In this document: positions 19,395 through 28,760 of the stretch, one piece after another | How the letters are laid out: every line of letters starts with the position of its first letter | How positions within the stretch are numbered: position 1 is the stretch's first letter | Origin: Mesostigma viride | Taxonomy: Eukaryota > Streptophyta > Mesostigmatophyceae > Mesostigmatales > Mesostigmataceae | Length of the DNA: 64,000 nt | Assembly (NCBI GenBank): GCA_009746045.1 | Contig: RPFO01000715.1 | Location: forward strand, 126,501 to 190,500 | Direction: 5' to 3' | Program-made: the position numbers and the translations under genes | Notes under the pieces: model-generated | Told to the model about the DNA's origin: nothing | What the model saw: the letters and a program-made list of their open reading frames with translations, nothing else | Databases searched by the model: none

Positions 19395-19675
19395 AGCACC
19401 TGACTCGGCACTCGCGGCGAGCGCGGTCGGTGACCTCCCGTTGCTGGGCCTGGCGGTGGTCCTCCAGCTCCTAGAGCTTCGTGGCGATGGCGTCGGTGGT
19501 GGATGCGGTCGCTGACCGCAGCAGGTCCGCGTAGGAGAGCGGCGGGAGGTCGCCAGCATCCTGCCGGGGTGGCTGGGATGCAATGGTGGCCGTCTGCTCC
19601 GCTATCTTGGGGACCTGTGTGGCCAGGGCCTCGGTGTGGGCGCGGTGATGGCCTCAAGCTTCTTCAGGAGCACGC
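19395..19675 (-). pseudogene. LINE ORF1 middle part (coiled coil)
   Basis: On the minus strand, codons for KKLEAIT and then, after a one-base shift, TEALATQVPKIAEQTATIASQPP continue the coiled coil of the segment at 20895. They are followed by PPLSYADLLRSA and an in-frame stop within KL-ELEDHRQAQQREVTDRARREC. The last stretch is the usual lead-in to the LINE ORF1 RNA-binding domain. It is bounded by Gypsy-1 at 19394 and by the palindrome array at 19676. Confidence 0.65.
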
Positions 19676-20894
19676 AGTTACGTTAAATAGTGTCGGAACC
19701 TTTTGCCCACTGAGGCAAATCGGGCCGGAACACTATTTTGCCCGGAATAACCACTTCCGAGCACCCAAGTTAATTCGCCGAATTAACTTGGGTGCTCGGA
19801 AGTGGTTATTCCGGGCAAAATAGTGTTCCGGCCCGATTTGCCTCAGTGGGCAAAAGGTTCCGGCACTATTTAACGTAACTAAAACCTGGCCTCGTGGAGG
19901 GGGGACGAAGAGCCCGAGACATCCGCCTAGGCCGCTGAGCACGCACCACTAAATGCGCCGGAGCTGCCTCAGTGAGGATTCGAACCCCTGACCTCCAAGG
20001 TGCACAGGTTTTAGTTACGTTAAATAGTGACGGAACCTTTTGCCGCCTGAGGCAAATCGGTCCGTAACACTATTTTGCCCGGAATAACCACTTCCGAGCA
20101 CCCAAGTTAATTCGGCCGAATTAACTTGGGTGCTCGGAAGTGGTTATTCCGGGCAAAATAGTGTTACGGACCGATTTGCCTCAGGCGGCAAAAGGTTCCG
20201 TCACTATTTAACGTAACTAAAACCTGGCCTCGTGGAGGGGGGACGAAGAGCCCGAGACATCCGCCTAGGCCGCTGAGCACGCACCACTAAATGCGCCGGA
20301 GCTGCCTCAGTGAGGATTCGAACCCCTGACCTCCAAGGTGCACAGGTTTTAGTTACGTTAAATAGTGTCGGAACCTTTTGCCGCCTGAGGCAAATCGGGC
20401 CGGAACACTATTTTGCCCGGAATAACCACTTCCGAGCACCCAAGTTAATTCGGCCGAATTAACTTGGGTGCTCGGAAGTGGTTATTCCGGGCAAAATAGT
20501 GTTCCGGCCCGATTTGCCTCAGGCGGCAAAAGGTTCCGACACTATTTAACGTAACTAAAACCTGTGCACCTTGGAGGTCAGGGGTTCGAATCCTCACTGA
20601 GGCAGCTCCGGCGCATTTAGTGGTGCGTGCTCAGCGGCCTAGGCGGATGTCTCGGGCTCTTCGTCCCCCCTCCACGAGGCCAGGTTTTAGTTACGTTAAA
20701 TAGTGACGGAACCTTTTGCCGCCTGAGGCAAATCGGTCCGTAACACTATTTTGCCCGGAATAACCACTTCCGAGCACCCAAGTTAATTCGGCCGAATTAA
20801 CTTGGGTGCTCGGAAGTGGTTATTCCGGGCAAAATAGTGTTACGGACCGATTTGCCTCAGGCGGCAAAAGGTTCCGTCACTATTTAACGTAACT
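19676..20894. mobile_element. Array of four long palindromes with three spacers (foldback-type)
   Basis: Four near-perfect palindromes of 205-206 bp lie at 19676-19880 (P1), 20013-20218 (P2), 20351-20556 (P3) and 20689-20894 (P4). Three 132-bp spacers separate them: 19881-20012 and 20219-20350 in one orientation, and 20557-20688 inverted. The unit terminus is AGTTACGTTAAATAGTG. The whole array is flanked by CACGC at 19671-19675 and 20895-20899, so it entered as one unit. P1/P3 and P2/P4 form two sequence types whose differences match on both arms. Spacers have their own inverted ends AAAACCTG/CAGGTTTT. No ORF supports a transposase. Confidence 0.85.
20557..20688 (+). promoter_or_regulatory. 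Spacer with a tRNA-like pol III B box
   Basis: The spacer contains GGGGTTCGAATCCTCA (about 20581-20596), which includes the consensus B box GGTTCGANTCC of tRNA-type pol III promoters. The same motif is on the minus strand in the two other spacers. I could not find a matching A box at the usual spacing, nor fold a full tRNA. It is either a tRNA remnant or a partial internal promoter. Confidence 0.45.
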
Positions 20895-21627
20895 CACGCC
20901 ACACTTGCCCTCCACCTGGTTAAGGCGAGAGACAATTAGTGCAGCATGCGTTTCCGAAGCCTGCGCCGTGGTGTGTAGCGCCGTGAACTGGGGTTGTAGC
21001 TTGTGGACGACCTTGGTTTCCACGTTGGAGACCCGGGCCTCGACCTTGTTGAGCGTGGTGTTCAGCGATGTCAGCTGCTCGGCCAGCGGCCAGGTCACGT
21101 GCTCCTCCAGCACTGCGCGGATGTCATCCTTGCCGAGGGAGGCAGCCGATGGGGCTGCCGGCTGTGCGGGGGCTGGGGTGCGGAGCGTTCTGGTGATGTC
21201 GCCGAGGCGGATCTGGAATTGGCTGGTCAGCATAATCAGGCGTTGTTCTGACTTCGTCAGAGGCATATAGAGCCAGGACATGTCTCCATTGTAGTCGATA
21301 GCCGCCCGGGCCATCAGGGGCACGAAGAGCTTCCGCTCCTGTTCGAGGAACTGGAGAACCTCGATGCATGCCTGCGGCGACAATTCTTGCCACCGGGTGA
21401 AGGAGAATCGTCGGTCGCCGGGGAGGAACTCGCTCCATTGTCGATCGTGGCAGGGTTTCTTGGCCAGGCTCAGGCGAGGCGCTGGGCGATGGGGCTGCTG
21501 GCAGTGGGTTGGCAAGCCCTAGTCGGCTGGGCAGGAACGATGGCGAGAGGGTTGGGCTGGGAGCCGGTAGTAAGCTCCTTTTCCCAAACCCCGTTTTGCT
21601 TTTGGGGTCGTCATAGCTGCTTGTCAC
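20895..21627 (-). pseudogene. LINE ORF1 N-terminal part (basic region and coiled coil)
   Basis: The minus-strand frame from about 21515 encodes a folded-looking segment (FTRWQELSPQACIEVLQFLEQER) followed by a long heptad-rich stretch (about 20900-21110, with LEEHVTWPLAEQLTSLNTTL) that should form the trimerising coiled coil of L1-type ORF1 proteins. An ATG at 21627 lies in a neighbouring frame, so the true N-terminus is unresolved. Across the palindrome array the frame resumes at 19675 with KKLEAIT. Confidence 0.65.
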
Positions 21628-21811
21628 GTGATAACTTTGGCAATACTGCGTTACAGCCGTAACCGATTATACTGGCGTGTACATCTGAATAAGGCGCATC
21701 GAATGCAGGTGGTCTGACCGAATTTGGGGCTCAGACGCAAAAGATCTGGGCTCCGCCGTCAGCCATACCGCCGTCAGCCATTTTCGTACGATGTATGCTG
21801 CACCATGCAAT

Positions 21812-22185
21812 GAATGGTTGGAAAGTCAGCCCGCCACACGTGGCCGTGCCAAGCCCAATTTTAATTGGCCACACATTGGCCGAGCCAACGAATGTTTTTG
21901 TAGTTCAAAACGCCACAAGTGGCCTAGCCTCACACCAGATGATGCCTAGCATTATTTAGTCATGCCGTGCCCATGCAAAGATTCGCTCTCTGCTGAGAAG
22001 CCACGCTGCCAGGTCCTAGCTAAACATTGTTTAGCAATGATCATCTTCCACCCCATGCCAGGCCTTTTTAGGTATATGATACATCATGGTGGTGCAGGCA
22101 CTTAGAGCTTGCATGTGTAGTTTATGCACGACCTTGGTGGAAGAGTTGCTTGCACAGTTCAATAAGCGAGGCGGTTGATCCCCAG
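21812..22185. other. Non-coding repeat remnant
   Basis: No supported gene. GCCACA/TGGCC-rich sequence at 21820-21940 resembles 6830-6960. This is the sequence outside the 5' target duplication of the ORF1-only LINE. Confidence 0.4.
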
Positions 22186-22470
22186 AACACGTAAATTAAA
22201 TTTGAAATTATAACATGTCTCCGTTGGGAGATCATGTCGCACATATTCCTTGCTGGATGGATGGAGGTGGGCGAAGCCACGTAATCGAACGAACCTAACT
22301 AAGCTATCTAGTCTAGAAAAATCGTAACTACACTATTCAGCAAAACGCCCTTTCCGCTTGGGGGGAGGGGGCTTGCCCACAGCTGGGGCTGGCGTGTGAG
22401 CCTGGACAATCTTCTGCCACCGCTTCTTGTTCTGCATGGCAGTCCAAAGAAGAGAGAGGGAGTGACTTAA
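22186..22470 (-). mobile_element. 5'-truncated LINE: ORF2 C-terminus, 3' UTR and tail
   Basis: On the minus strand the coding end reads MQNKKRWQKIV...PPPPKRKGRF and stops near 22340. A short 3' UTR follows, then the hairpin ACATG-A-TCTCC-CAAC-GGAGACATGT (about 22213-22237) and an AT-rich tail. The same C-terminus appears in decayed form at 23250-23390, downstream of an RT domain, which identifies this as the ORF2 end of the RT-bearing LINE. Confidence 0.65.
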
Positions 22471-22479
22471 AATTAAACT

Positions 22480-22596
22480 AAATTAAATTATAACATGCCT
22501 CCGTTGGGAGATCATGTAGCACATATTCCTTGCTGGATGGGTGGTGTGGAGGAAGCTGCGTAATCGAACTAACCTAATTCTAAGCTATCTACTACT
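22480..22596 (-). repeat. Second truncated LINE 3' terminus
   Basis: A second copy of the CAAC-loop hairpin and AT-rich tail (about 22480-22530), close in sequence to the one at 22205. It ends where the next LINE copy begins. It contains no coding sequence. Confidence 0.55.
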
Positions 22597-23231
22597 GCAG
22601 CGGTTCCTCTCTCGTCGCAAGCGGTTGCACGACCTCACCTGGACGCTGGATGACGACCTAACCCCCGCTCAGCAACAGCAGCGACGCGACCTGTGGCCGG
22701 AATACCTCCGCCATAAGCAGGACCCCCAGAAGCCCAAGGTGTACTGGAGGGGCGGGGACCTGATGATCAACCACAAGATGTGGACGCCCCCAGCGGGCTA
22801 GAACAGCAATAGCCCTAGCTTGTAACCATTGGAGTCACTGTCGCTAAGGCAGCCATGCCTAGAATGTTTGCCTAGCTGTGCCAACAAACCTAGTCACGTG
22901 CCGCCAACGCACGGTACACAACCAGCCATAGCCTTAGCCTAGTTCTAGTACAGCCATGCTACGCCCTGGCTATGTTCAGATTACTTGCCCACGCTCCTTG
23001 CTATGACATGCTCACATGGGTCTTATTGCACCCACAGTTTGCCGGATCGTTAGCCTGTCCTTTTTTAGCTAGCCGCGCCCGATTGCAGCTGTGGCATGCC
23101 TTAGGCATGAAGGAGACTGGGGGTCTCTGCCCTTTCTCCTGTAGTGCACACACAGGGATTAAAAGCACTTCGGTGCTCCGTGACTCCCCAACGGGAGCAC
23201 GAGTTTAATTAATTAATTAATTAATTAATTA
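22597..23231 (+). mobile_element. 5'-truncated ORF1-only LINE, copy 2
   Basis: This plus-strand copy matches 7789-8410 of copy 1. It begins inside the ORF1 C-terminus (RFLSRRKRLHDL), stops at 22799-22801, and continues through the 3' UTR to the hairpin CTCCC-CAAC-GGGAG (about 23189-23202) and a long TTAA tail. Truncation at the 5' end is normal for LINE integration. Confidence 0.8.
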
Positions 23232-24215
23232 TCTACTACTAGTCTAGAAAATCCTAACTACACTATACTTAGCAAAACGCCCCTTCCTCTTAGGGGGGGG
23301 TGGCTCCACAGGGGCGGGCGTGTGAGCGCCTTCTTGACAATCTTCTGCCACCACGTCTTGTTCTGCATGGCAGTCCAAAGAAGGGAGAGAGAGTGGATGC
23401 GGTGTTCAAACAGGGACCACTAGGTCGGCCAGCAACATCTGGATGTAGTTCATGGCAGGCTTACCTAGCTTCCTGGGAATGTCCTTGGGGCCAGGCCAGG
23501 TCAAAATATGCCGCCCTGGTTTGCCATTAGTAGCCGCTGGGGGCCGGCCAGACCAAGGGCGGTGTCGACCTGGCTGGTGCGAGCAAGATGTCCTACAAAT
23601 GCTATCCTACGCTGCCTAATCTCGTCCGAAATACGAGGCATACCCTGAAAAGACTCTAATGACCTACTACGCTTTGAAAACCCTACGTAACTTCAGGACC
23701 TGTCGGAGCATCCTATAAAACGTGCCATCTATAGCTGAGCTGCCAGTGTTTCCGTGAGTGTCCACGCCTCGGCGCCATACGCGTGAGCACCGTGAGGACC
23801 TTGAAGAGCATGCGCTAGCTTGCGGTGCTCGCCCAGGCCCTTCGAGCGCCAGTAGGTGTTGAGCGAACGGAGCCTGGCCCAGGCCAGGCCGATGCGGATA
23901 TCCACATCGTCGGCGGTGTCAGGGAGCATGCTCCCCAACAGTTTGAAGAAGCGATCGCGGAACGGGACCTCCGTCCCGTCGAGCAGGCGTAGCAGCGGTG
24001 GGCGACTGGAGGCCCGGCAATCACCATCGCCTCAGCTTTGACACTAATCTCCAACCCCACCTCCCTCGCCTCCAGGCCCAGACAGTCCAGCAAGGTCTGC
24101 CGGAATGTGCTCGGGGCGCGCGATGATCGAGGGCGGTGTCGTCCGCAGAAATCAGGCCGGCCAGGCGGCTAAGCCAGTGCTAACCCCGCCGTGCTCGCGC
24201 TCGTTAAGGATGTCC
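23232..24215 (-). pseudogene. Decayed LINE ORF2: RT end and C-terminal region
   Basis: Minus-strand frames contain pieces homologous to 47684-48529, for example DCLGLEAREVGLEISVKAEAMVI and TLTETLAAQL. Further on are TWPGPKDIPRKLGKPAMNYIQMLLADLVVP and a PPPPKRKGRF-like C-terminus. Several frameshifts and stops make it non-functional. Its 5' end is cut at about 24215, next to another copy of the same family. Confidence 0.65.
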
Positions 24216-24379
24216 AGGGAGTGAATGCGGCACCTCAGTGTTCAAACTGAGCTGGGACCATTAGGTCGGCCAGCTTGCAACATCTGGGTGTAGTTCATGG
24301 CAGGCTTATACCTAGGCTGCTTTGAGTGCTTTCTAGGAATGTCCTTGGGGCCAGGCCAGGTCAGGATGTACTGCCCTGG
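24216..24379 (-). pseudogene. 3' piece of the LINE ORF2 interrupted by Gypsy-2
   Basis: The minus strand reads YILTWPGPKDIPRKHSKQ and AMNYTQMLQAGR, the same C-terminal segment as at 23440-23530. It continues the frame that ends at 47684 on the far side of Gypsy-2. The duplication CCTGG (24375-24379 and 47684-47688) marks the insertion. Confidence 0.7.
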
Positions 24380-25205
24380 TGTAACGACTAAAAATGTTGT
24401 GTTTGCAACAGCCTCAGTTTCAACATTGATGTGAAAAGATCTTTATACCTGGGTTGGAGTCGCGACAGATAACTTCACGTCCAGAGAAGCAATGAAGATG
24501 GATCTTCAACAGTTAAGGGAATGAGTCCCCACCCTTGTTAGACACAACAGACAATGTTATATCCAAGTAGACTATCTGTTGAAGTTATAGTTGACTTTTA
24601 GCGAGGGTTGTTTGATTGATGAAACAAGGAAACCCTTGAATTACACCATAGCTTTAGCTTTCTTACACGCACACATGCTCAGCCGCCACAAACAGGATAA
24701 AAGTCATCGTGCATCAGTGTGAGATCATACGCCGTATAATACGGTATAATACGGTATAATACGTAATACGCTGGCTTTGAGCGTATGATTTTTCATACGT
24801 AATACGTTTTAGCGCATAATGACGTATAATACCGTATAATACCGTATAATGCCGTGTTTTCCGCGTTTTTTTTACGTTTTGCGCGGCTAGGATGCCAGAA
24901 CGACAGGGCAACGATTTGAAGCCACAGATTTCGTATCTCTACTAATAAGTACTGACCCGTCTGAACTTTTACAATTCGACGCGATCTTATTTTGACATTG
25001 TGGTGCACAGTGCGCGCACCGTGCGGAGGTGGCCATGGCGACGTGCGTTCCGTTAAAATATGGCTAATCCGGCGGGCGACAGGCGAAAAAATTAAGCCGA
25101 TGGTTAAAAGTGATGTTCTATTATGATGTTTCATAGCAAGATCTGCACTATTTGCAAATTCGCTGCCTTTGTTGGTACAGATTTGCACGGGGGTCTCATC
25201 CAACG

Positions 25206-25604
25206 TCAATTTGGCCGCGATGAATAATCTAGCATGTGTGCCTGCGACGGTAGAACTCGACATTCGTGGGTTATTTTGATGCAGCAAGAGCCGTTTAGTA
25301 ACGGACACCATGAAAATAACCTAAGCATCTTCGATCTGCGGCCATTTCCTGTCATTTCTAAAATGATTTCGTTCAGGCCTGCGCGATCCGCGGTTAATCC
25401 ATCCATGGCTGGCTGGCTTTTCTTGCGCGCCTGGGTAGGAAATAATGCCGGCCGTGGTACGTTGATTTGCCGCATGTCACCGCCCAGTCTGTTTGCGCTC
25501 TTAATGAACCTGGCATGAAACTTTTTGCGCCGTTTCTGGGTTTTTCTTGCTATTTTGTTCTCCACTTGTTGCAGTTGTGCTATCAGATTTTCCGCAGCTT
25601 TCAA
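25206..25604 (-). CDS. Hypothetical ORF inside the hAT element
   Basis: A 132-codon minus-strand ORF with a Lys/Arg-rich start. It overlaps a second ORF (24793-25311) that reads TPVQICTNKGSEFANSAD and continues it in another frame. Together they could be fragments of one decayed protein. I cannot relate either to a transposase. Confidence 0.25.
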   Translation of the reverse strand: MKAAENLIAQLQQVENKIARKTQKRRKKFHARFIKSANRLGGDMRQINVPRPALFPTQARKKSQPAMDGLTADRAGLNEIILEMTGNGRRSKMLRLFSWCPLLNGSCCIKITHECRVLPSQAHMLDYSSRPN

Positions 25605-25879
25605 TGGTTTTCCTTACGCTGCGTATGCCATGCTTCCTAAAGCTACCCAGAATTGATCGGGCAGTTATCTGGCTTTGCTACGCTTCCTGTATGGAGGTTT
25701 TCACACGGTAGACATTCTATATTGCGTAGTCAAGGACCCTAGCTGCCTGGGAGCGGCATCACCGTTGCAAGGAGCTGGCGAGCTCATAGACGCCTGTCAT
25801 GCTCTTCAGCCTGCTGGAAAACAAGGTTGTTGTATGGAAGGTGAGAATATGTGAGTTACTTATCACATCCCCACCTGTT

Positions 25880-25960
25880 TAGCCTCCGTGGTTCCCCAAC
25901 GGGGACACGAGATTAATTAATATTAATTAATTAATTCAGTTAATTAATTAATTAATGCAC
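25880..25960 (+). repeat. LINE-type 3' terminus inside the hAT element
   Basis: The stem TTCCC-CAAC-GGGGA is followed by CACGAGATTAATTAATATTAATT and further TTAA units. It is the same hairpin-plus-tail layout as the other LINE ends, with different stem bases. It probably marks another truncated LINE insertion nested in the hAT element. Confidence 0.5.
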
Positions 25961-26840
25961 ACCACGAGTCACACACCTGTAGTCACATGCAGCTCAGTAT
26001 ATTCACATAGCATCGCACCATGCAAACATACTACATGCATTAATTGTATACTACTGTAGTATTTGCGTGCATGCACAGCCACACATATATATTAAAATAT
26101 ATAATTTCTTGCATCAAAGTGAAGGCACCCAAGTAAACATAACCAATATAAAGCCACATATATACACATACACACAATTATGCATGCGCACGTTTACATT
26201 CTCAGTATTACATGCAATACATCGATCGTGTCCACAATATCCACCGTATAGAGTATAGCCGAGGGTAGGGCAACCTTGGATTATGTCCAAAACAGTGTTA
26301 AAAACATGTGGATTGATGGTGGGTGTCTTAAAATGTGTAAAATCAGAGTATTCTGAGTGTGTCCGTACGAAAACGTATAATACCGTATTATACCGTATTA
26401 TACCGTACTATACATTATACTCCACCGTGACCGTATAACGCGTATAACGTACGATCTCACTCTGTCGTGCATGCAGAGTCGGCTCAGTCCTAACCCGGAA
26501 GGACCAATCAAAAGTGAGAATCACTCAAGATAAGATCTTAGCTCCCGAATCCTCAACACAACACAAAGCCAGCACATACGGAATCTCCATGACCTGGAAC
26601 CAGATCCACCAGATACAACGGTATTAAAGAGAATCTATGACTGACTGAACAAAACCATGCAAAGTACCCTACGTGGATCAGGCCACGACCAATGAGGGTA
26701 GAACAATAAATTCTGCAGATCTCAGCAGGCCCAATATCCATCAGACGTCGAAGCCTCCTAACTTCCCAAATAATTGTCCTAAAGAACTCATAATAAGATC
26801 AACAGTAGGAAAACTTTGGATGTAACATTTGGTTGTTACA

Positions 26841-26862
26841 TATCTCCCCCTCAAGACAGGAA
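26841..26862 (-). other. Gypsy-2 polypurine tract
   Basis: On the minus strand a purine-rich segment, TTGAGGGGGAGATA, abuts the 3' LTR start at 26840. The 360 bp from here to the extra ORF contain no other feature I can support. Confidence 0.6.
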
Positions 26863-27222
26863 CTCCCAGTTCCTAGAAGCCAAGAAGATTAAAACAACAA
26901 CCTCCACAAAAACAACACAACAATAAACAGGAAGTCCACCACCTCTTGGGACAAGCAAGTGGGTTTTTACATCCCCAAAGGGCCTCCTATCTCATTAGCA
27001 TCTGATCATGGTCAACCCTGAATAAGACAAATTCACCCACTGATGAAATGTCATCAAGTGACTAACACACAGGCAACCATGCCTGGATAATACAACTGCA
27101 AGACTGTCATGAACCCAGAACTGTCATTACTGGAAATCTGGACTGGACATCAGAACTGGCCTCCTCCATTCTGGATCCCCACCTCACTCCACAGCCCCAT
27201 CTCCAACCATCCTGGAAACCCT

Positions 27223-28485
27223 TCACAAAGTGAACCAATCCCCCTTCTTCGTGTCCTTCCCCCTCGTTCCAAACACTGGGAAATGCTCCACCATGGACAC
27301 CAGATCTGGCCAGTTCCTGCTGACCTGAATAGCCATGCAGGTCTCAGCAGCCTTGCCCAACTCAGTTGAAAACCTACTGCACTGGGCAGGATAGGACAGA
27401 GTAACCACAGCCTGTCGGAGGGGGTCGAAGACCCAGCCACTGGCAGTCTTATGGCGACATAGCCAGCTGCTATAGGCCCACCACAGCTGTAGAAGAGCCT
27501 TGATAGGCCCCCACCTGGCCCCCAAGATGGGTACCAGCACTCTCAAGGGCGTGAGCCTGGCCCTCAGCTCGTTAGGGAACTTTGGTAACTGCAGCCCCAC
27601 GAAAACCGTGCTGTCCTTGTGTGGAAAACATGACATCACAGAGCAGCTGGACGACGGAGTCATGTCAAACTCTCCCTGCTTGACAGCTTGCTCGAGCAGC
27701 TCAGTGTAGGTCTGGGAATAACCAACTGGCTTGAGCTCTGCAAAGGCGAGTCTCAGATCACTGGGCAGAGCTGCCATCAAGTCCTGGCCCTCCACCGGCC
27801 TCATGTCAAACGAAGGCCACGGGTACACTGCAAAGACGGTGTGCATAATATAAGCCACCATGGGTGAACCAATCTCACAAAGACTGGGGGGCAGACAGTC
27901 CAGGGCCAACTCTACCATACCCTCAGGTACTAGTTCACCCTCCTCCACCACTGTCTGGTCGAGGGCCTTCATGGCTGTGTACAAGGATTTACACCACTCG
28001 CATTGTTCAGGGACACATTTACGGTGGTCCAAGTACTGCTCCACCTGTTTTGTTGGGACAACGGACCTGGGCAAGTGTACCACCACCTTAGGGGGTGGAG
28101 GGGCCTCCGTAGAGGAGGGAACTGAGGTCACCATGGTGGGGATAGCCTCCTGAGCTACCTGGGCCTCAGAGGCTGCAGGCACAGCAGAACCCACAAGTGG
28201 AAGGTGCCCAGCCCTCAAATGTTCTGCCATCTGAGTAACCAAACCCTCCACATGAGCCAACCTTGATATAAGGGCCCCGTGACGCTGCTCGTGCCGCTGC
28301 TGATCATGTACCATACGCTGGAACAGGTTGAGAAAATGGGCTTCCACGAACCCAGCGTCTTCCTGGAGCGAAGTACCTGTGGCTCTGGGGCCAGCGTAGT
28401 CGTGCTGAAAGACATACGTAGCCCTCACGTCCTCTTGGGGTTGGGCAGGTGGCCTGGGTGTCCCCTCAGGGTGGGAGTCTGCCAT
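27223..28485 (-). CDS. Gypsy-2 extra 3' ORF in the env position, unknown function
   Basis: About 420 residues start at the ATG at 28485, which has a strong context (GCCATGG), 39 bp after the chromodomain stop at 28524. Residues about 40-90 include a probable coiled coil (FLNLFQRMVHDQQRHEQRHGA), followed by a Pro/Val-rich linker. The C-terminal 250 residues are globular with several Trp and Cys residues. No signal peptide or clear membrane anchor is visible. I see no sequence similarity to the Gypsy-1 extra ORF, although position and the layout of linker plus globular end are comparable. The frame is intact. Function unknown. Confidence 0.65.
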   Translation of the reverse strand: MADSHPEGTPRPPAQPQEDVRATYVFQHDYAGPRATGTSLQEDAGFVEAHFLNLFQRMVHDQQRHEQRHGALISRLAHVEGLVTQMAEHLRAGHLPLVGSAVPAASEAQVAQEAIPTMVTSVPSSTEAPPPPKVVVHLPRSVVPTKQVEQYLDHRKCVPEQCEWCKSLYTAMKALDQTVVEEGELVPEGMVELALDCLPPSLCEIGSPMVAYIMHTVFAVYPWPSFDMRPVEGQDLMAALPSDLRLAFAELKPVGYSQTYTELLEQAVKQGEFDMTPSSSCSVMSCFPHKDSTVFVGLQLPKFPNELRARLTPLRVLVPILGARWGPIKALLQLWWAYSSWLCRHKTASGWVFDPLRQAVVTLSYPAQCSRFSTELGKAAETCMAIQVSRNWPDLVSMVEHFPVFGTRGKDTKKGDWFTL

Positions 28486-28523
28486 GGCTGGCAACCACAG
28501 ACACACAGCACCAAAAAGAGGCG

Positions 28524-28760
28524 TTAGCAGTGCTCACTGGGAGCTATGAAGGGGAGCACTCCGCTCAGAGCCCATGACATACCACTCAGGCAAGGTGATC
28601 CCATGACGCTGACAATAATCCCGTACAGCAGAGTGACTATCATGGTGAGATCAGACAACCACAGCCACGTAGCAGTCACCTCTAGCTCTCCCTTCCAGTG
28701 TACCTTAAACTGCAGCTGTTTAGTACGACCTTTCCCCTTCACCCTGTGAGCCAACAACCG
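28524..28760 (-). CDS. Gypsy-2 chromodomain (pol C-terminus)
   Basis: The frame from 28760 reads DVRLLAHRVKGKGRTKQLQFKVHWKGELEV followed by TATWLWLSDLT, an evident chromodomain core (HR..KGR..YLVKWxG..TWxxxxxL). It is cut off from integrase by the TIR element at 28761-32158. The remaining residues to the stop at 28524 are variable. In the intact element it would be the tail of the pol polyprotein. Confidence 0.75.
   Translation of the reverse strand, partial: RLLAHRVKGKGRTKQLQFKVHWKGELEVTATWLWLSDLTMIVTLLYGIIVSVMGSPCLSGMSWALSGVLPFIAPSEHC

Larger units (their letters stand above)
7789..21795 (-). mobile_element. Full-length ORF1-only LINE, split by two younger insertions
   Basis: A 16-bp sequence, TGCTGCACCATGCAAT, occurs at 7773-7788 and again at 21796-21811, as expected for LINE target-site duplications. 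Between them, on the minus strand, lie a 5' leader, one ORF1-like gene, a 3' UTR of about 420 bp, the hairpin CTCCC-CAAC-GGGAG and a TTAA tail. Removing Gypsy-1 (8614-19394) and the palindrome array (19676-20894) leaves about 2.0 kb. No ORF2 (endonuclease/RT) fits, so the element is comparable in concept to mammalian HAL1 half-LINEs and must rely on RT supplied in trans. Truncated copies occur at 22597-23231 and 48945-51122. Confidence 0.8.
24715..26464. mobile_element. hAT-type DNA transposon, 1.75 kb
   Basis: The termini are CAGTGTGAGATC and its near-complement GATCTCACTCTG. The 8-bp TCGTGCAT is duplicated exactly at 24707-24714 and 26465-26472, and the intact site is seen in the other LTR at 47304. 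An 8-bp target and CAGNG ends are hallmarks of the hAT superfamily. Subterminal regions hold repeated GTATAATACC/GGTATAATAC blocks on both sides, likely transposase contacts. I see no hAT transposase motif, so it is probably non-autonomous. Confidence 0.85.
24380..26840 (-). repeat. Gypsy-2 3' LTR, split by a hAT element
   Basis: LTR sequence runs from 24380 to 24714 and from 26465 to 26840. These pieces match 46977-47683 apart from a missing GATC at about 26757 and the 8-bp duplication made by the hAT insertion. Confidence 0.9.

Noticed and set aside
20557-20688. A complete tRNA gene in the palindrome spacer.
   Set aside because: Only a B-box/T-arm-like piece is visible. No matching acceptor, D arm or anticodon arm could be folded.
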